A DNA stretch of 64,000 bases from UBA11524 sp964464815 (GCA_964464815.1 CAYXHF010000005.1:1-64000); one strand, 5' to 3'. Counted from the stretch's first letter, positions 1 to 9,162 are shown. Numbers and translations are program-made. Notes: a model not told the origin generated them from the letters alone.

Positions 1-43
1 ACTTTTAATCAAGGTGTCTGGAGTTCGAATCTCCAATGGGTCA
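1..43 (+). tRNA. tRNA-Lys (TTT), 5' part missing
   Basis: The window opens inside this tRNA. The seven-base anticodon loop CTTTTAA gives anticodon TTT. It is followed by a variable region, a T-stem pair TGGAG/CTCCA around TTCGAAT and an acceptor strand ending near base 43. No 3' CCA is encoded. The D-arm and 5' acceptor strand lie outside the window. Confidence 0.85.
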
Positions 44-75
44 CTCCCATCTGCCGACTGGTTCGCCCATCCAAT

Positions 76-156
76 GCGGGCGTGGCGGAATGGCAGACGC
101 GCCAGACTTAGGATCTGGTGCCTAACGGCGTAAGAGTTCGAGTCTCTTCGCCCGCA
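76..156 (+). tRNA. tRNA-Leu (TAG)
   Basis: The acceptor arms GCGGGCG and CGCCCGC pair. The anticodon stem CCAGA/TCTGG encloses the loop CTTAGGA, anticodon TAG. A long variable arm (class II tRNA) precedes the T-loop TTCGAGT, which fits leucine. No CCA is encoded. It is the second member of a four-tRNA cluster. Confidence 0.93.
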
Positions 157-186
157 CATCATAGCACCATGCAAAGGCGTGGTTAT

Positions 187-262
187 GCGGTAGTAGCTCA
201 GTTGGTAGAGCGCCACCTTGCCAAGGTGGAGGTCGCGGGTCCGAGCCCCGTCTACCGCTCCA
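187..262 (+). tRNA. tRNA-Gly (GCC), CCA encoded
   Basis: Acceptor arms GCGGTAG/CTACCGC pair. The anticodon stem CCACC/GGTGG encloses TTGCCAA, anticodon GCC. A discriminator T at 259 is followed by a genomically encoded CCA at 260-262. Confidence 0.94.
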
Positions 263-265
263 CAT

Positions 266-336
<71 letters not shown>

Positions 337-368
337 TCCAGCAAAGGCAGTTCTGCTTGAGCGCATCT

Positions 369-399
369 AAAAAAACCGTCCGAAAGGGCGGTTTTTTTG
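369..399 (+). terminator. Rho-independent terminator of the tRNA cluster
   Basis: An A-run leads into ACCGTCC-GAAA-GGGCGGT, followed by seven Ts. A short GC-rich stem with a tetraloop and U-tract right after the last tRNA is a textbook intrinsic terminator. Confidence 0.9.
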
Positions 400-451
400 T
401 GCGTCTTTTTTTGGGGGTGTTTTTTGAGGTAGATTGTTCTTTATTGCAATT

Positions 452-662
452 CTTGATTGCTGCTTCCAGAGGGCTTTCCGGTCGCCCTCTGGACTCCTTC
501 GGCGTCGACTTTTTTGCTTTTTGAATTATTATGTGGCTGTTAGGTTTGTGGCATGTTTTCTTTATCGTTGCGGGTCTTGATTGCTACTTCCAAGGGGCTT
601 TCCGGTCGCCGCCAGTGTGGCTCACACCCTTGGAACCCTTCGGCGCTCGACTTCTTTGGCGT
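452..662. repeat. Two imperfect copies of a hairpin element
   Basis: Copy 1 (about 452-518) and copy 2 (about 577-662) share TTGATTGCT, then CTTCCA, then GGGCTTTCCGGTCGCC, and after the hairpin CCTTCGGCG followed by a TCGACTT-like tail. In copy 1, CCAGAGGGC (466-474) pairs perfectly with GCCCTCTGG (484-492). In copy 2 the corresponding arms read CCAAGGG and CCCTTGG around a longer loop, so both arms changed together. This suggests a small mobile or structured repeat rather than a gene. The rest of 400-957 has no ORF with recognisable similarity. A further perfect hairpin, CTTTCTCC-CGC-GGAGAAAG, lies at 863-881. Confidence 0.6.
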
Positions 663-952
663 TGATTTTTTTCGTTGCTGCTGGTGAAGGCTTTTCTTTT
701 TCTATTGCTAGCATGATACGGACTTTTTCCTGTACGACACGAGCTGACATAATCAACCCAGCTTGGTACACAGCATTCAACTCCGCTTTGTCGTACCCCC
801 GTAATCGGCCGGAAGGAGAAATCAATACACTGCCAGCCCCTTTTGCGCCTCTTTGCCGAGGCCTTTCTCCCGCGGAGAAAGCCGGAGAAACGCCTTCGAC
901 CAGTAACAAAGGAAAAAATCGCTTCAAAAAGCACCATCACAAAACACAGTAT

Positions 953-995
953 TCAAAAAGAGGTATTGCAAGCGCTTCATCTTGCAATACCTCTT
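953..995 (-). terminator. Terminator of the ZIP transporter gene
   Basis: AAGAGGTATTGCAAG (958-972) pairs perfectly with CTTGCAATACCTCTT (981-995). On the minus strand the stem is followed by a run of Ts. It sits just beyond the stop codon of the ZIP gene. Confidence 0.88.
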
Positions 996-998
996 CCC

Positions 999-1829
999 TT
1001 ACGCATAAATAATCAATAAACCCGCCAGAATCCCCACAATCACCGAAAACGCAGGGAGCTTGCTGTGATACATCAAAATCGCTTGCGGAATAATCTCGCC
1101 AAAGACAACGTAGAGCATTGCACCGCTGGCAAAGCCCAGACTGATGGCTAACCCGAGCGCACCCATGTCGCCAATCAGATAGCCAAGTAACGCACCCAAA
1201 ATCGTCGGGATGCCCGTGGCGGCGGTCGCAAGCACCGCCTTGCCTTTCTTCATGCCGCCGCTGATGAGCGGAACGGATACCGCCATGCCTTCAGGAATGT
1301 TGTGTAGACCAATCAGAATCGCTAATACAAGCGCCGAGCTGCCCATCACACCGTCGTTGTTGGCGTAGGATGCACCAATCGTCATGCCCTCCGGGACGTT
1401 GTGGAGCGCAATCGCGCAGGCCATCACCATGCCCGCTACCATCAGGGCAAACTTGTTGTCCTTGCGCGCCGCATGCATCTCGTAGTGGTTGCTGTGAATC
1501 AGCTCGTCCAGATCGTCCGCTGTCGTGGGATGCTCAGCATCAATGTGCGGCACCTCCGGATTCGTTTTCTTGTCAATCAGATAGTTGAGTAGGTAGATGA
1601 CCACCACACCCGCGGCAATCGCACCAATGACAACGCCAATTCCCGCATTCGTGGCAATGGCCTCCGTCACCAGGTCAAAGCAGACCACGCTCAGCATCAC
1701 GCCGCCCGCAAAGCTCAATAACAGGCTGACCGTTCGGTTGGAATCCTTCTGTAGTAGCGCACCTATCAGGCCGCCTAAGCCTGTGCCAACCACACCTGCT
1801 ATCATGGTCGTCACAATCAGTGTCATCAC
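999..1829 (-). CDS. ZIP family metal transporter
   Basis: This 276-residue membrane protein belongs to the ZIP (ZupT-like) family, which brings divalent metals such as zinc into the cytoplasm. The sequence alternates hydrophobic helices and carries the two family signature motifs HNVPEG and HNIPEG in the paired metal-binding helices. A His/Asp/Glu-rich loop (around PHIDAEHPTTADDLDEL) lies between the third and fourth helices, as is usual for the variable loop. Length is typical. It appears monocistronic, with its own promoter and a perfect-stem terminator. The start is GTG at 1829 or ATG at 1826; the nearest purine-rich site is distant, so the start is not certain. Substrate metal cannot be told from sequence. 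Confidence 0.9.
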   Translation of the reverse strand: MMTLIVTTMIAGVVGTGLGGLIGALLQKDSNRTVSLLLSFAGGVMLSVVCFDLVTEAIATNAGIGVVIGAIAAGVVVIYLLNYLIDKKTNPEVPHIDAEHPTTADDLDELIHSNHYEMHAARKDNKFALMVAGMVMACAIALHNVPEGMTIGASYANNDGVMGSSALVLAILIGLHNIPEGMAVSVPLISGGMKKGKAVLATAATGIPTILGALLGYLIGDMGALGLAISLGFASGAMLYVVFGEIIPQAILMYHSKLPAFSVIVGILAGLLIIYA

Positions 1830-1877
1830 AACGCCCGTAATAACTCCCCCATTCCATCATCGTAGATACAGGAAAAT

Positions 1878-1906
1878 ATAGTACCATGCTTCCATATAAA
1901 ATACAA
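1878..1906 (-). promoter_or_regulatory. Promoter of the ZIP gene
   Basis: On the minus strand TTGTAT is followed after 17 bases by TACTAT, about 50 bases upstream of the start codon. The remainder of 1908-2055 shows nothing recognisable. Confidence 0.5.
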
Positions 1907-2055
1907 GAGGGTTTTCGGACATATTCGTGATTTCTCGCTTCATTCTGTCGTTTTTTTTGCGTGTTCGCCTGACAGCACCACCGCATAACGGCACAACAAA
2001 AACATGCATTCCCATTCTTGTGCGTCAAAAGGCATTTTTGAAAACAATCCCGTAA

Positions 2056-2110
2056 GAAAAATCCCGCAGGGAGGCCACCAACAGGCAGCTTCTCTGCGGG
2101 ATTGTTTTTT
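2056..2110 (-). terminator. Terminator of the Big_2 surface protein gene (bidirectional form)
   Basis: AATCCCGCAG (2060-2069) pairs with CTGCGGGATT (2094-2103), with further pairs inside. There are A/T runs on both sides, so it could stop transcription from either strand. It follows the stop codon of the Big_2 gene by about 15 bases. Confidence 0.85.
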
Positions 2111-2122
2111 TGCTGAAACAGA

Positions 2123-4636
2123 TTACTTTTCCGCCGGCTTCTTGCCCTGAATGAAGATGCGGAAGGTCGTCGTTGCGCGCGAACCGTCATCGACCGTGGC
2201 CGTGACCGTCACTACCTGCGTGGTTGCGCCCGTTGCAACGCGTACCGTGCCGTTGCGGATGGTCGCCACCTCCGGGCCGCAGCTGATGGACCACAGCACG
2301 CGCTTGGACGTCGCGTTGCTCGGCTCAATCACCGTGCGGAGCTGCTGGCTTTTGCCAGCCTGCATGACGACGTTGCCGTTGATAGTCACCTTCGTGGCCG
2401 GAATGCCGACCGTCACGCTCACCGTCGCGCTCTTGCCCGAGCCATCCGTGGCGCGGCAGGTGATGGTGGCCGTGCCGGCCTTGATGCCCTTCACCAGACC
2501 ATTCGCATCCACCGTCGCCACAGCCGTGTTGCTGCTCGTCCAGCGGACGGTCTTCATGGCCGTTGCGGGTGCAATGGTCGCGCTCAGCTTCATGGATGCG
2601 CCCACATCCAGCCAGCTGCTTGCGCCAGCAATCTTGACGCTGGTCGTGCGCGGATAAATCGTGACCTGCCAGGACGCCTTGACCGCCGCATTTTCCATGC
2701 TGGTGGCCGTGACGGTAATGGTCGTCATTTCGCTGACCTGCTTGGTCGTCAGATAGCCCTTATTGGAGATGGTTGCAACACTCGTCGGGCAGTTCACAGA
2801 CCAGGTGACCTTGCGATTCGCCGCATCCTGGGGCAATACCGTCGCGCTGATGCTGCCACCCTGACCACCGCTCAGGTGCGTCACGCCACTGAGGACGATG
2901 GACTTGGCCGTCTTGCACACCTGCACGCTGAATTTGCCCTTCACGCCCGAGCCATCCGTCGCCGTGGCGGTGAAGGTCACGGTGCCGCCCTTCTTGGCCG
3001 TCACCAGACCGTTTTCATCAATCGTGGCAATGGACGTGTTGCTGCTGGACCACGTGACGCCCTGCGTGGCCGTTTCCGGCGTCACCAGTGCCTTGAGCTG
3101 TAGCTGGCGATCCACCGAATCCAGGTCAATGACCGTATCATCAGCCGTGACCGTCACCTTGGTGGCCTTGGGGCGAATCGTCACCACGTGGGTGGCCACA
3201 ATCGCCGCGTTCTCCGCACTCTTGGCCGTCACGACAACCGTCACCGCGTCCGAGTCCAGATTCTTGCCAGCCTTCAGGCGGCCCTGCTGGTCGATGGTGG
3301 CAATGTTCTTGTCGCAATCAAGTGACCAGATGACATTCTTGTTCGTTGCGTCTTCCGGTGCAATCGTTGCCTTCAGGGTGATGGTGCAGCCCTGACCGAC
3401 GTTCTTCGCGCCCTGAATGGTCAGACCCGTTACCGCGTCCACCACCTTCAAGGTGATTTTCGCCGTCTTGCCCGAGCCATCCGTGGCCTTGGCGGTAATC
3501 GTCACCGTGCCACGCTTGAGGCCGGTCACCAGACCGTTTTCATCGACCGTGGCAATCTTGGTGCTGCTGCTGGACCACGTGACCTTCTGGGAGGCTTCCT
3601 CAGGATAGCAGTTGACCGTCAGCTGCAAGGTCGGCGAAAGCACGTCAATGAAGGTCTGCGGCGCGGTAATCTTCATCGAGGAAACCGAGGGACGAATCGT
3701 CACCGTGTGGGTGGCGGTAATTTCCGGATTCTGCACCGAGGTCGCCGTGACCGTCACCACCGCCACGCCAACCTTCTTCTTTGCCGTCAGCTTGCCCGCA
3801 GCAGTGATGGTTGCCACGGAGCTATCGCAATCCAGCGACCACTTGACGCTCTTGACCGTCGCGCCTTCGGGCATGGCAATCGTCTTCAGGGTGATGCTTC
3901 TGCCCTCTGCGACCGTGTCCGCACCCTCAATCGTCAGACTGGATACGCCATTGACGACCTGCAAGGTAATCTTCCCCTTCACGCCCGAGCCATCGGTGGC
4001 CGTGGCGGTGATGGTCACCTTGCCGATTTTCTTGCCTGTCACCACGCCGTTTTCATCGACCGTGGCAATGCTTTCGTTGCTGCTGCTCCACTTGACCTGC
4101 TGCATCGCGTCATCAGGCGTGCAGGTGGCCGTCAGCTGCACCTTGGCCGTGCCGTTCAAATCCACATAGGTGTTGGGCGCGGTCACATCGACCTTCTTCG
4201 TCGCGGGAACAATGGTCAGCACCATCGTCACAACGCGGGACGAATCGCTCTTGAGCACCGCTGTCACCTGCACATAGTGGACATACGTGACCTTCTTGGT
4301 CGTCAGCTTGCCGTTCTTGATGCTGCACAGGGAGGAATCCGCCGGATAAACCGACCAGTCCAGCAGCTCATTCTTGACGGTTTTGCCGTCCATCGTGACG
4401 GAGAACAGCTGCTGTGCGCCACCGCGCATGGTGCTGTCACCCACGATGACAAGCTCGCCTTCTTCCACCTCTGTCGGCGGCAGGGGCTTGGACGGCGGCA
4501 AGTCACTTCCCGTTGTGATGTCGCTGGGCGTCGTCACCGCCAGTGCATGCTGTATGCCGTTTGTCGGCAGGAACGTCAGCGCCAGCACCATGAGCAGCAC
4601 AGCCACCGACCGTTTGAACAGTTCAGAGCCTTTCAT
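2123..4636 (-). CDS. Secreted multi-domain Big_2 (Ig-like) surface protein
   Basis: The 837-residue product begins with a signal peptide (basic MKGSELFKR, then a hydrophobic stretch ending near HALAV). The rest is almost entirely bacterial Ig-like group 2 domains of about 85-90 residues. After an N-terminal module, two subtypes alternate four times. Subtype A carries WSSSN...IATVDENG and ATDGSG; subtype B carries WSLDC...VATI and a TVTIRP-like end. No LPXTG motif, SLH domain or C-terminal anchor is visible; the protein ends in KKPAEK, so how it is held at the surface is unknown. Such domains are generally adhesive or structural. It has its own promoter and terminator. Confidence 0.9.
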   Translation of the reverse strand: MKGSELFKRSVAVLLMVLALTFLPTNGIQHALAVTTPSDITTGSDLPPSKPLPPTEVEEGELVIVGDSTMRGGAQQLFSVTMDGKTVKNELLDWSVYPADSSLCSIKNGKLTTKKVTYVHYVQVTAVLKSDSSRVVTMVLTIVPATKKVDVTAPNTYVDLNGTAKVQLTATCTPDDAMQQVKWSSSNESIATVDENGVVTGKKIGKVTITATATDGSGVKGKITLQVVNGVSSLTIEGADTVAEGRSITLKTIAMPEGATVKSVKWSLDCDSSVATITAAGKLTAKKKVGVAVVTVTATSVQNPEITATHTVTIRPSVSSMKITAPQTFIDVLSPTLQLTVNCYPEEASQKVTWSSSSTKIATVDENGLVTGLKRGTVTITAKATDGSGKTAKITLKVVDAVTGLTIQGAKNVGQGCTITLKATIAPEDATNKNVIWSLDCDKNIATIDQQGRLKAGKNLDSDAVTVVVTAKSAENAAIVATHVVTIRPKATKVTVTADDTVIDLDSVDRQLQLKALVTPETATQGVTWSSSNTSIATIDENGLVTAKKGGTVTFTATATDGSGVKGKFSVQVCKTAKSIVLSGVTHLSGGQGGSISATVLPQDAANRKVTWSVNCPTSVATISNKGYLTTKQVSEMTTITVTATSMENAAVKASWQVTIYPRTTSVKIAGASSWLDVGASMKLSATIAPATAMKTVRWTSSNTAVATVDANGLVKGIKAGTATITCRATDGSGKSATVSVTVGIPATKVTINGNVVMQAGKSQQLRTVIEPSNATSKRVLWSISCGPEVATIRNGTVRVATGATTQVVTVTATVDDGSRATTTFRIFIQGKKPAEK

Positions 4637-4670
4637 CTGTCAAAAGACCTCCATTTGCTCATTTTCCACG

Positions 4671-4729
4671 CTGCGGCATCGGGCCGCAGAATCACTTCAA
4701 TTGTAGCACGTACCCTTCCAGCGCGTCAA
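4671..4729 (-). promoter_or_regulatory. Promoter and leader hairpin of the Big_2 gene
   Basis: On the minus strand TTGACG (4724-4729) and TACAAT (4700-4705) are separated by 18 bases. The transcript leader then contains CTGCGGC/GCCGCAG (4671-4689), a short hairpin without a following T-run, so it is not a terminator and might stabilise the mRNA. A GGAGG-like site precedes the ATG. Confidence 0.65.
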
Positions 4730-4766
4730 GAAATGCTCCTCGCTTCTGGGATATTTTACAATTGTC

Positions 4767-5489
4767 TCACCGACGCGCGAAGGCGTAGATGCCAATGGCC
4801 GCCGCGATGGACAGATTCAGCGAATCCACCTTGTTGCTGCTGGGAATGCGCACCGGCTGACCCATTTGGGCGAATTCCGGCGGCAGACCACTGCCCTCAT
4901 TGCCGAAAATCAGTGACCACTTCTCCGGAATCTCTCCCAGCACATCCGGCAGTGACTTCGACCCGTCCAGCATGAACGGATACAGCGCATGCGCAGGATA
5001 TTGCGCCCGGTACTGGTCAAAATCATCATACACATGCAATCTCAGCTGGAAGATGCTGCCCATGCTGGCACGCACCGTGCGCGGATCAAACGCATCCGCG
5101 CAGGGACGAATGACCGCCACATCCTGCACATCAAAGCCCAGCGCCGTGCGGAAAATCGTACCGAGATTGCCGCAATCGGACGGATGGTGCAGGACAATAT
5201 GGGGCTTTTCCGCATCCAGGGTATCGCTGAATTTTTCAAACACGGCCGCCGCAAAGCAATTTTCCTTGCCCGAAATGCGACCAAGCGCCTTATCCGCAAT
5301 TTCCACGCGCACATGATGCTGCTGCGCCAGCTCCAGCAAGCGCTGCGCACCCTCCGTGCCCTCGCTACGGCTGTGCAGCAGCACCCGGCGGCAGCTTTCG
5401 GGACGATTGAGCAGGCATTCCACCGCCGGAAACATGCCCGGCGCATACGCATAATCCAGTTCCGCAGAATAAGATGACAAAGATGGCAT
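4767..5489 (-). CDS. SpoU/TrmH family RNA 2'-O-methyltransferase
   Basis: The 240-residue protein has the C-terminal SPOUT fold motifs of TrmH-type ribose methyltransferases: VLHHPSDCGNLGTIFRTA (motif 1), a middle motif ending in LIFGNEGSGLPPE (motif 2) and IPSSNKVDSLNLSIAAAIGIYAF (motif 3). The knotted SAM site is formed from these segments. The ATG at 5489 is chosen because AAAGGAG lies nine bases upstream; an in-frame GTG further upstream has no such site. The target (tRNA or rRNA) cannot be told. Between this gene and the upstream polysaccharide operon is a GGTGGC/GCCACC hairpin (about 5526-5543) with Ts some ten bases later, a weak possible terminator. Confidence 0.88.
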   Translation of the reverse strand: MPSLSSYSAELDYAYAPGMFPAVECLLNRPESCRRVLLHSRSEGTEGAQRLLELAQQHHVRVEIADKALGRISGKENCFAAAVFEKFSDTLDAEKPHIVLHHPSDCGNLGTIFRTALGFDVQDVAVIRPCADAFDPRTVRASMGSIFQLRLHVYDDFDQYRAQYPAHALYPFMLDGSKSLPDVLGEIPEKWSLIFGNEGSGLPPEFAQMGQPVRIPSSNKVDSLNLSIAAAIGIYAFARR

Positions 5490-5578
5490 ACATTTTCTCC
5501 TTTGCTTGTCCGAAAAAGCGCCGCACGGTGGCGTTTGTGCCACCACCTGCTGCGCATCGCTTCGTCACCTGTTTAAGT

Positions 5579-7792
5579 TCAAGAAGGAGATGCCTTTTTC
5601 CTGCCGGGAAGCAAATTTTCCTTTGAAAATAACCCGAGGATGGCCTCCTCCGTCCGCTGGCAGTTCATTTCGTCCCTTTGCGGGAAAAAGTCGTCCATCC
5701 GCTGGCAGAATTCAAGGGCCGGAACGCCATTTGCTTTACACGCCAGGGTAAGTGCATCCAGCAGCTTCTCTTCCGTTTCGCACACCGGGCCAAAGCCCAT
5801 TTGCGCAAAGTCAAAGTACCCCTTGCCATAATGCACGCGGTGGAATTCCTCCCGGTCGAATTGGTCATACAGCACGCACTTGCGCATGTAGGCCATATCG
5901 AAGGCGACGCTGGAATAGTCCGTGATGAGGATGGCCGATTCCATCAGCAGCTGCTGCACATCGTGCGTGTCGCTTTTTGCCAGCGTGATGCGCGGCGATG
6001 ACACGTGAAAATGATGCAGCTCGCCCTGCATCTCCACATGCGGAAAAAACACCAGCTGCATCTGATACCGTTCCAATAGCGCATGCAGCGCCGGATTTTC
6101 CAGCAGCTGCTGATAATGCCGATAGAACGCCGTCTGCGGAAAGGCCGCACCCTTGGGATAATGCGCGCCTCGCCATGTCGGCATGAGCAGCACCTGCTTT
6201 TTCGGCTTTTTTGCCTGCATCAGGCGGTCAAAGCGGCACAGACCCAATTCCTGCACCACGCCCGGCGCATAGCCGTATGTATCCCGGACGTGCAAAAACT
6301 CCGCATGGCCGCCGCAGGCAAACAGGTCAATGTGCATATGCGCCGCATCCTGCCAGTGCATGTCGTTTTGCAAAATGCCATGCTGTAAGAACACCTGCTT
6401 GCCACGGGCGCGAAGTCCGTGCTTCGCCAGATGGTAATGGCACATCAAATCCGGCGCACAGGGCTGCACATGCGTTCCGGCCAGCACATCCGCGCAGTAG
6501 TAACGCAGATAGTGCGCCATGCTCCGGTAGGCCACCACGTTACCCAGCGCCTTCACGCGCCCGGCATCCGGACTGTCCGGCGTGATTACGTACCAGACAT
6601 TCCGCTCCGGCGCTGTCTGGTGCAAATGCCGATACAGCCAGTAGCCGTTGTCTCTGGCGTCATGGCCGCGCTCCGCAACCAGCCAGACATTCCGATAGGA
6701 TGCATTCGTCCTGCGCAAGACCCACGCCACCGGGCGCAGCAACGCCATCAGCGCCAGCTCCCGGCCATAGCAGGCAAGGCGCTTTCCCTTTTGTCCCAGT
6801 GCATGCCAGCGACCGGCAAACAGCGCCGCCGTCCTGACCATCAGCAGCTTGATGCGGTCATTGCGCCCATGCAGCGCCCGAAGCGGCGTTTCCCGCACAC
6901 TGCGGGCAACCCATGCATCCTCAAGCCAGCTGTGCAGCACGCGCTGTTTCTGCCGCAGGGAAAGCTGGCTCATGCCCAGATACTTCATGCCCAGCATCAA
7001 ATCGCGCACCGTGGCGTACATCACCTTCCGGCAATATCTTTCCTGCCCGAGCAAGCCCCATTGCGCCACCATATCACGCAGTGTCTGGCTCAGCACGAAA
7101 TTATCCCGCAATCGCTCCGGATGAAAGCGATTCGTCAGCGATCCGCTTCGCGCCTGTGTGTAGTGATACAGCGCATCCGGAATCGCCACGACACAGCGTG
7201 GCTCCTGCTGCCATGCCGCCAGACAGAACAGCGCATCCTCGCCAATGGACTGCGCCGGAAATCTCCCCTGATAGCCCGATACAAACGAGCGCCGGAACAG
7301 CTTGTTCGTCACGAAATACGCCGTTGCCAGCGCGTCAAAATGCGTCCGGAACACGTTTTCTTGATACACCCCTGTAATGGGCGGCGCATCCAGCCGTGTG
7401 GACACACAGTTTCCTTTTGCATCATACACATCGTGCCAGCGGCCAAAGAGTACCATGTCTGCTCCATGCGCCTCGGCGGCATCCAGCAGCACCTGCGCCG
7501 TCTGCGGCTCAATCCAGTCATCCGGATCAAGGAAGAACAGATAGTCACCCGTTGCCCTGTCCAGTGCCGCATTGCGCGCCTGTGCCACACCGCGATTGGG
7601 CTGGTGGACAACCTGAAAGCGCATTTCTTCCTGCGCGGCCGCATCCAGCCATGCGCCACTGCCGTCTACCGACCCATCATCGACAAAAATCGCCTCAAAG
7701 TCCGTCATCGTCTGCGCCTGAAGCGATTGCGTCACCCGCGGCAATTCCTTCCTGACGTTGTATACCGGCAGGATAAAGCTCATCCGTGGCAT
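5579..7792 (-). CDS. Bifunctional GT2 glycosyltransferase / CDP-glycerol glycerophosphotransferase
   Basis: This 737-residue protein joins two enzymes. Residues 1 to about 230 are a GT-A family 2 glycosyltransferase (SFILPVYN, VDDGS near 37-41, DPDDW at 89-93). The C-terminal half is a TagF/TagB-type transferase that moves glycerol phosphate from CDP-glycerol (FLQHGI near 467-472, ITDYSSVAFDMAY near 622-635, YDQFDREEF). The sugar and glycerol-phosphate steps are thus probably consecutive additions in a teichoic-acid-like or phosphoglycerol-decorated polysaccharide. The ATG at 7792 is chosen for AGGAGG seven bases upstream; a second ATG at 7783 overlaps the stop of the upstream gene as ATGA. 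It is the last gene of the operon. Confidence 0.9.
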   Translation of the reverse strand: MPRMSFILPVYNVRKELPRVTQSLQAQTMTDFEAIFVDDGSVDGSGAWLDAAAQEEMRFQVVHQPNRGVAQARNAALDRATGDYLFFLDPDDWIEPQTAQVLLDAAEAHGADMVLFGRWHDVYDAKGNCVSTRLDAPPITGVYQENVFRTHFDALATAYFVTNKLFRRSFVSGYQGRFPAQSIGEDALFCLAAWQQEPRCVVAIPDALYHYTQARSGSLTNRFHPERLRDNFVLSQTLRDMVAQWGLLGQERYCRKVMYATVRDLMLGMKYLGMSQLSLRQKQRVLHSWLEDAWVARSVRETPLRALHGRNDRIKLLMVRTAALFAGRWHALGQKGKRLACYGRELALMALLRPVAWVLRRTNASYRNVWLVAERGHDARDNGYWLYRHLHQTAPERNVWYVITPDSPDAGRVKALGNVVAYRSMAHYLRYYCADVLAGTHVQPCAPDLMCHYHLAKHGLRARGKQVFLQHGILQNDMHWQDAAHMHIDLFACGGHAEFLHVRDTYGYAPGVVQELGLCRFDRLMQAKKPKKQVLLMPTWRGAHYPKGAAFPQTAFYRHYQQLLENPALHALLERYQMQLVFFPHVEMQGELHHFHVSSPRITLAKSDTHDVQQLLMESAILITDYSSVAFDMAYMRKCVLYDQFDREEFHRVHYGKGYFDFAQMGFGPVCETEEKLLDALTLACKANGVPALEFCQRMDDFFPQRDEMNCQRTEEAILGLFSKENLLPGRKKASPS

Positions 7793-9162
7793 GCGTATTC
7801 CTCCTGCATCAGCTGTTGCTGCTGTGCGCGTGTCTCCTCGCGCGTTGGACGTTGCCAGCGCCGCCTGGGAGCAGTCGCCTGTCGACACTGCGCACAGTGT
7901 GTCAGCGGCAGCAAGCGCAAGCAGAGCGTACTCCAGAAGTAAAAGGCCGTGTTGTCCGTCATATACGTGACCGTCATATAGCTCAGCGCCATCATGTACA
8001 GCAGTGCCGTATCGCCATTCCCATACCGCCGGAAAAGCAACGGGAACACAATGTATTGCAATCCGCCCCAGAGGCACATGCCCGGAAAGCCCAGCTCCAC
8101 AAACACCTTTAGAATATCGTTATGGAACGCCAGCGCCTTGTCCATCGTGCCTTCCGACACCCATTGCGCAACAATGGCATCCACATACTCAAAGCCCTTG
8201 CCCAGATACGTGATGGAAAATTCATAGTGCGGCGTGGCCATCATCCATACATAGTCGCGGCCCATCATATCAATATGCAGATATTGCAGCGCCAGCGTCA
8301 CCAGCCCACTGCGCACCGCCCAAATGTAAACAAAGAATACGACCATCCATCCTGCGCCCAACACAAGCAGCCACTTGCCACTGCCACGCCTGCCGCGCAG
8401 CAGCAGCGCCAGCACGCCAAAGACCAGCAAGCCCGGAATCGCAATCCGCTTCATGCCGACCAGAAAGAAGAACGTCGTCGCGCCCAGACATGCCCAGCGA
8501 CAGCGCTTCTCCTGCGCCGTTTTCGTCCGTGCAAACAGCGCGTAGTAAAGCATCAGCTGACCCATCACAAACGTCAGGTCGTGAATTTCCAGCGCCCGCG
8601 CATAGCCGGTCGCATCACCAAAGCTGCCAATGCACTGCACAAGTGACCGGATGCTTTCGGCAAGGCCGTAGTTCGGCAATTCCAGCAGCATCATCAGCCC
8701 ATTCGCCGTGCAGACGGACAGGGTAAATGCGTCAATTGCCCGCGTACCCAGCAAATACACCAGCGCTCCGGCACTCAGCACCGCAATGCTCTGATAGAGT
8801 AGCTTTTCGCACCCGCGCAAAAATACCGCCTTGTCCGTCATATTCAAAATCCAGATCACCAGCGACCAGAGCAGCAGTGCCACCATCAGTGACAGGCACA
8901 CAAGCACTGGCTTTTGCACCCGGTGCAGTCTTTCCCGGCTCGGCCGCATACACATCAGCAGCGCGCCCAGCCCAATCACACCGACCGTCAGCCCTTTCAT
9001 CAGGCCGCCATACTGCGCATTGATGGCCTTCCAGTCGCCCATGGCTGACAGCACCAACAACAGGCACGCGCCAAGCGCCATCCAGCGCGGACATGCCGTT
9101 TCCGTCGGCGCGTCCTCACGCCCATATCGTCTCCTGACGAGGATTTCCTCCGCCGTTCGCAC
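7780..9162 (-). CDS. O-antigen ligase / polysaccharide polymerase-like membrane protein
   Basis: The 460-residue protein has about ten to twelve hydrophobic helices. A large extracytoplasmic loop near residues 300-350 contains YLGKGFEYVDAIV and HNDILKVFVELGFPG, which resembles the H-N-x-x-L region of Wzy/WaaL (Wzy_C) proteins. It would polymerise or transfer undecaprenyl-linked repeat units on the outer face of the membrane. The GTG start at 9162 has AAAGGAG eight bases upstream and overlaps the preceding glycosyltransferase gene by 47 bases. Its stop overlaps the start region of the next gene. Whether it acts as polymerase or ligase cannot be decided. Confidence 0.82.
   Translation of the reverse strand: MRTAEEILVRRRYGREDAPTETACPRWMALGACLLLVLSAMGDWKAINAQYGGLMKGLTVGVIGLGALLMCMRPSRERLHRVQKPVLVCLSLMVALLLWSLVIWILNMTDKAVFLRGCEKLLYQSIAVLSAGALVYLLGTRAIDAFTLSVCTANGLMMLLELPNYGLAESIRSLVQCIGSFGDATGYARALEIHDLTFVMGQLMLYYALFARTKTAQEKRCRWACLGATTFFFLVGMKRIAIPGLLVFGVLALLLRGRRGSGKWLLVLGAGWMVVFFVYIWAVRSGLVTLALQYLHIDMMGRDYVWMMATPHYEFSITYLGKGFEYVDAIVAQWVSEGTMDKALAFHNDILKVFVELGFPGMCLWGGLQYIVFPLLFRRYGNGDTALLYMMALSYMTVTYMTDNTAFYFWSTLCLRLLPLTHCAQCRQATAPRRRWQRPTREETRAQQQQLMQEEYACHG

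Noticed and set aside
584..940. Two or three overlapping open frames of about 100-140 codons in the region after the tRNA cluster.
   Set aside because: They span the duplicated hairpin element and overlap each other in several frames; none has a convincing ribosome binding site or family motif.
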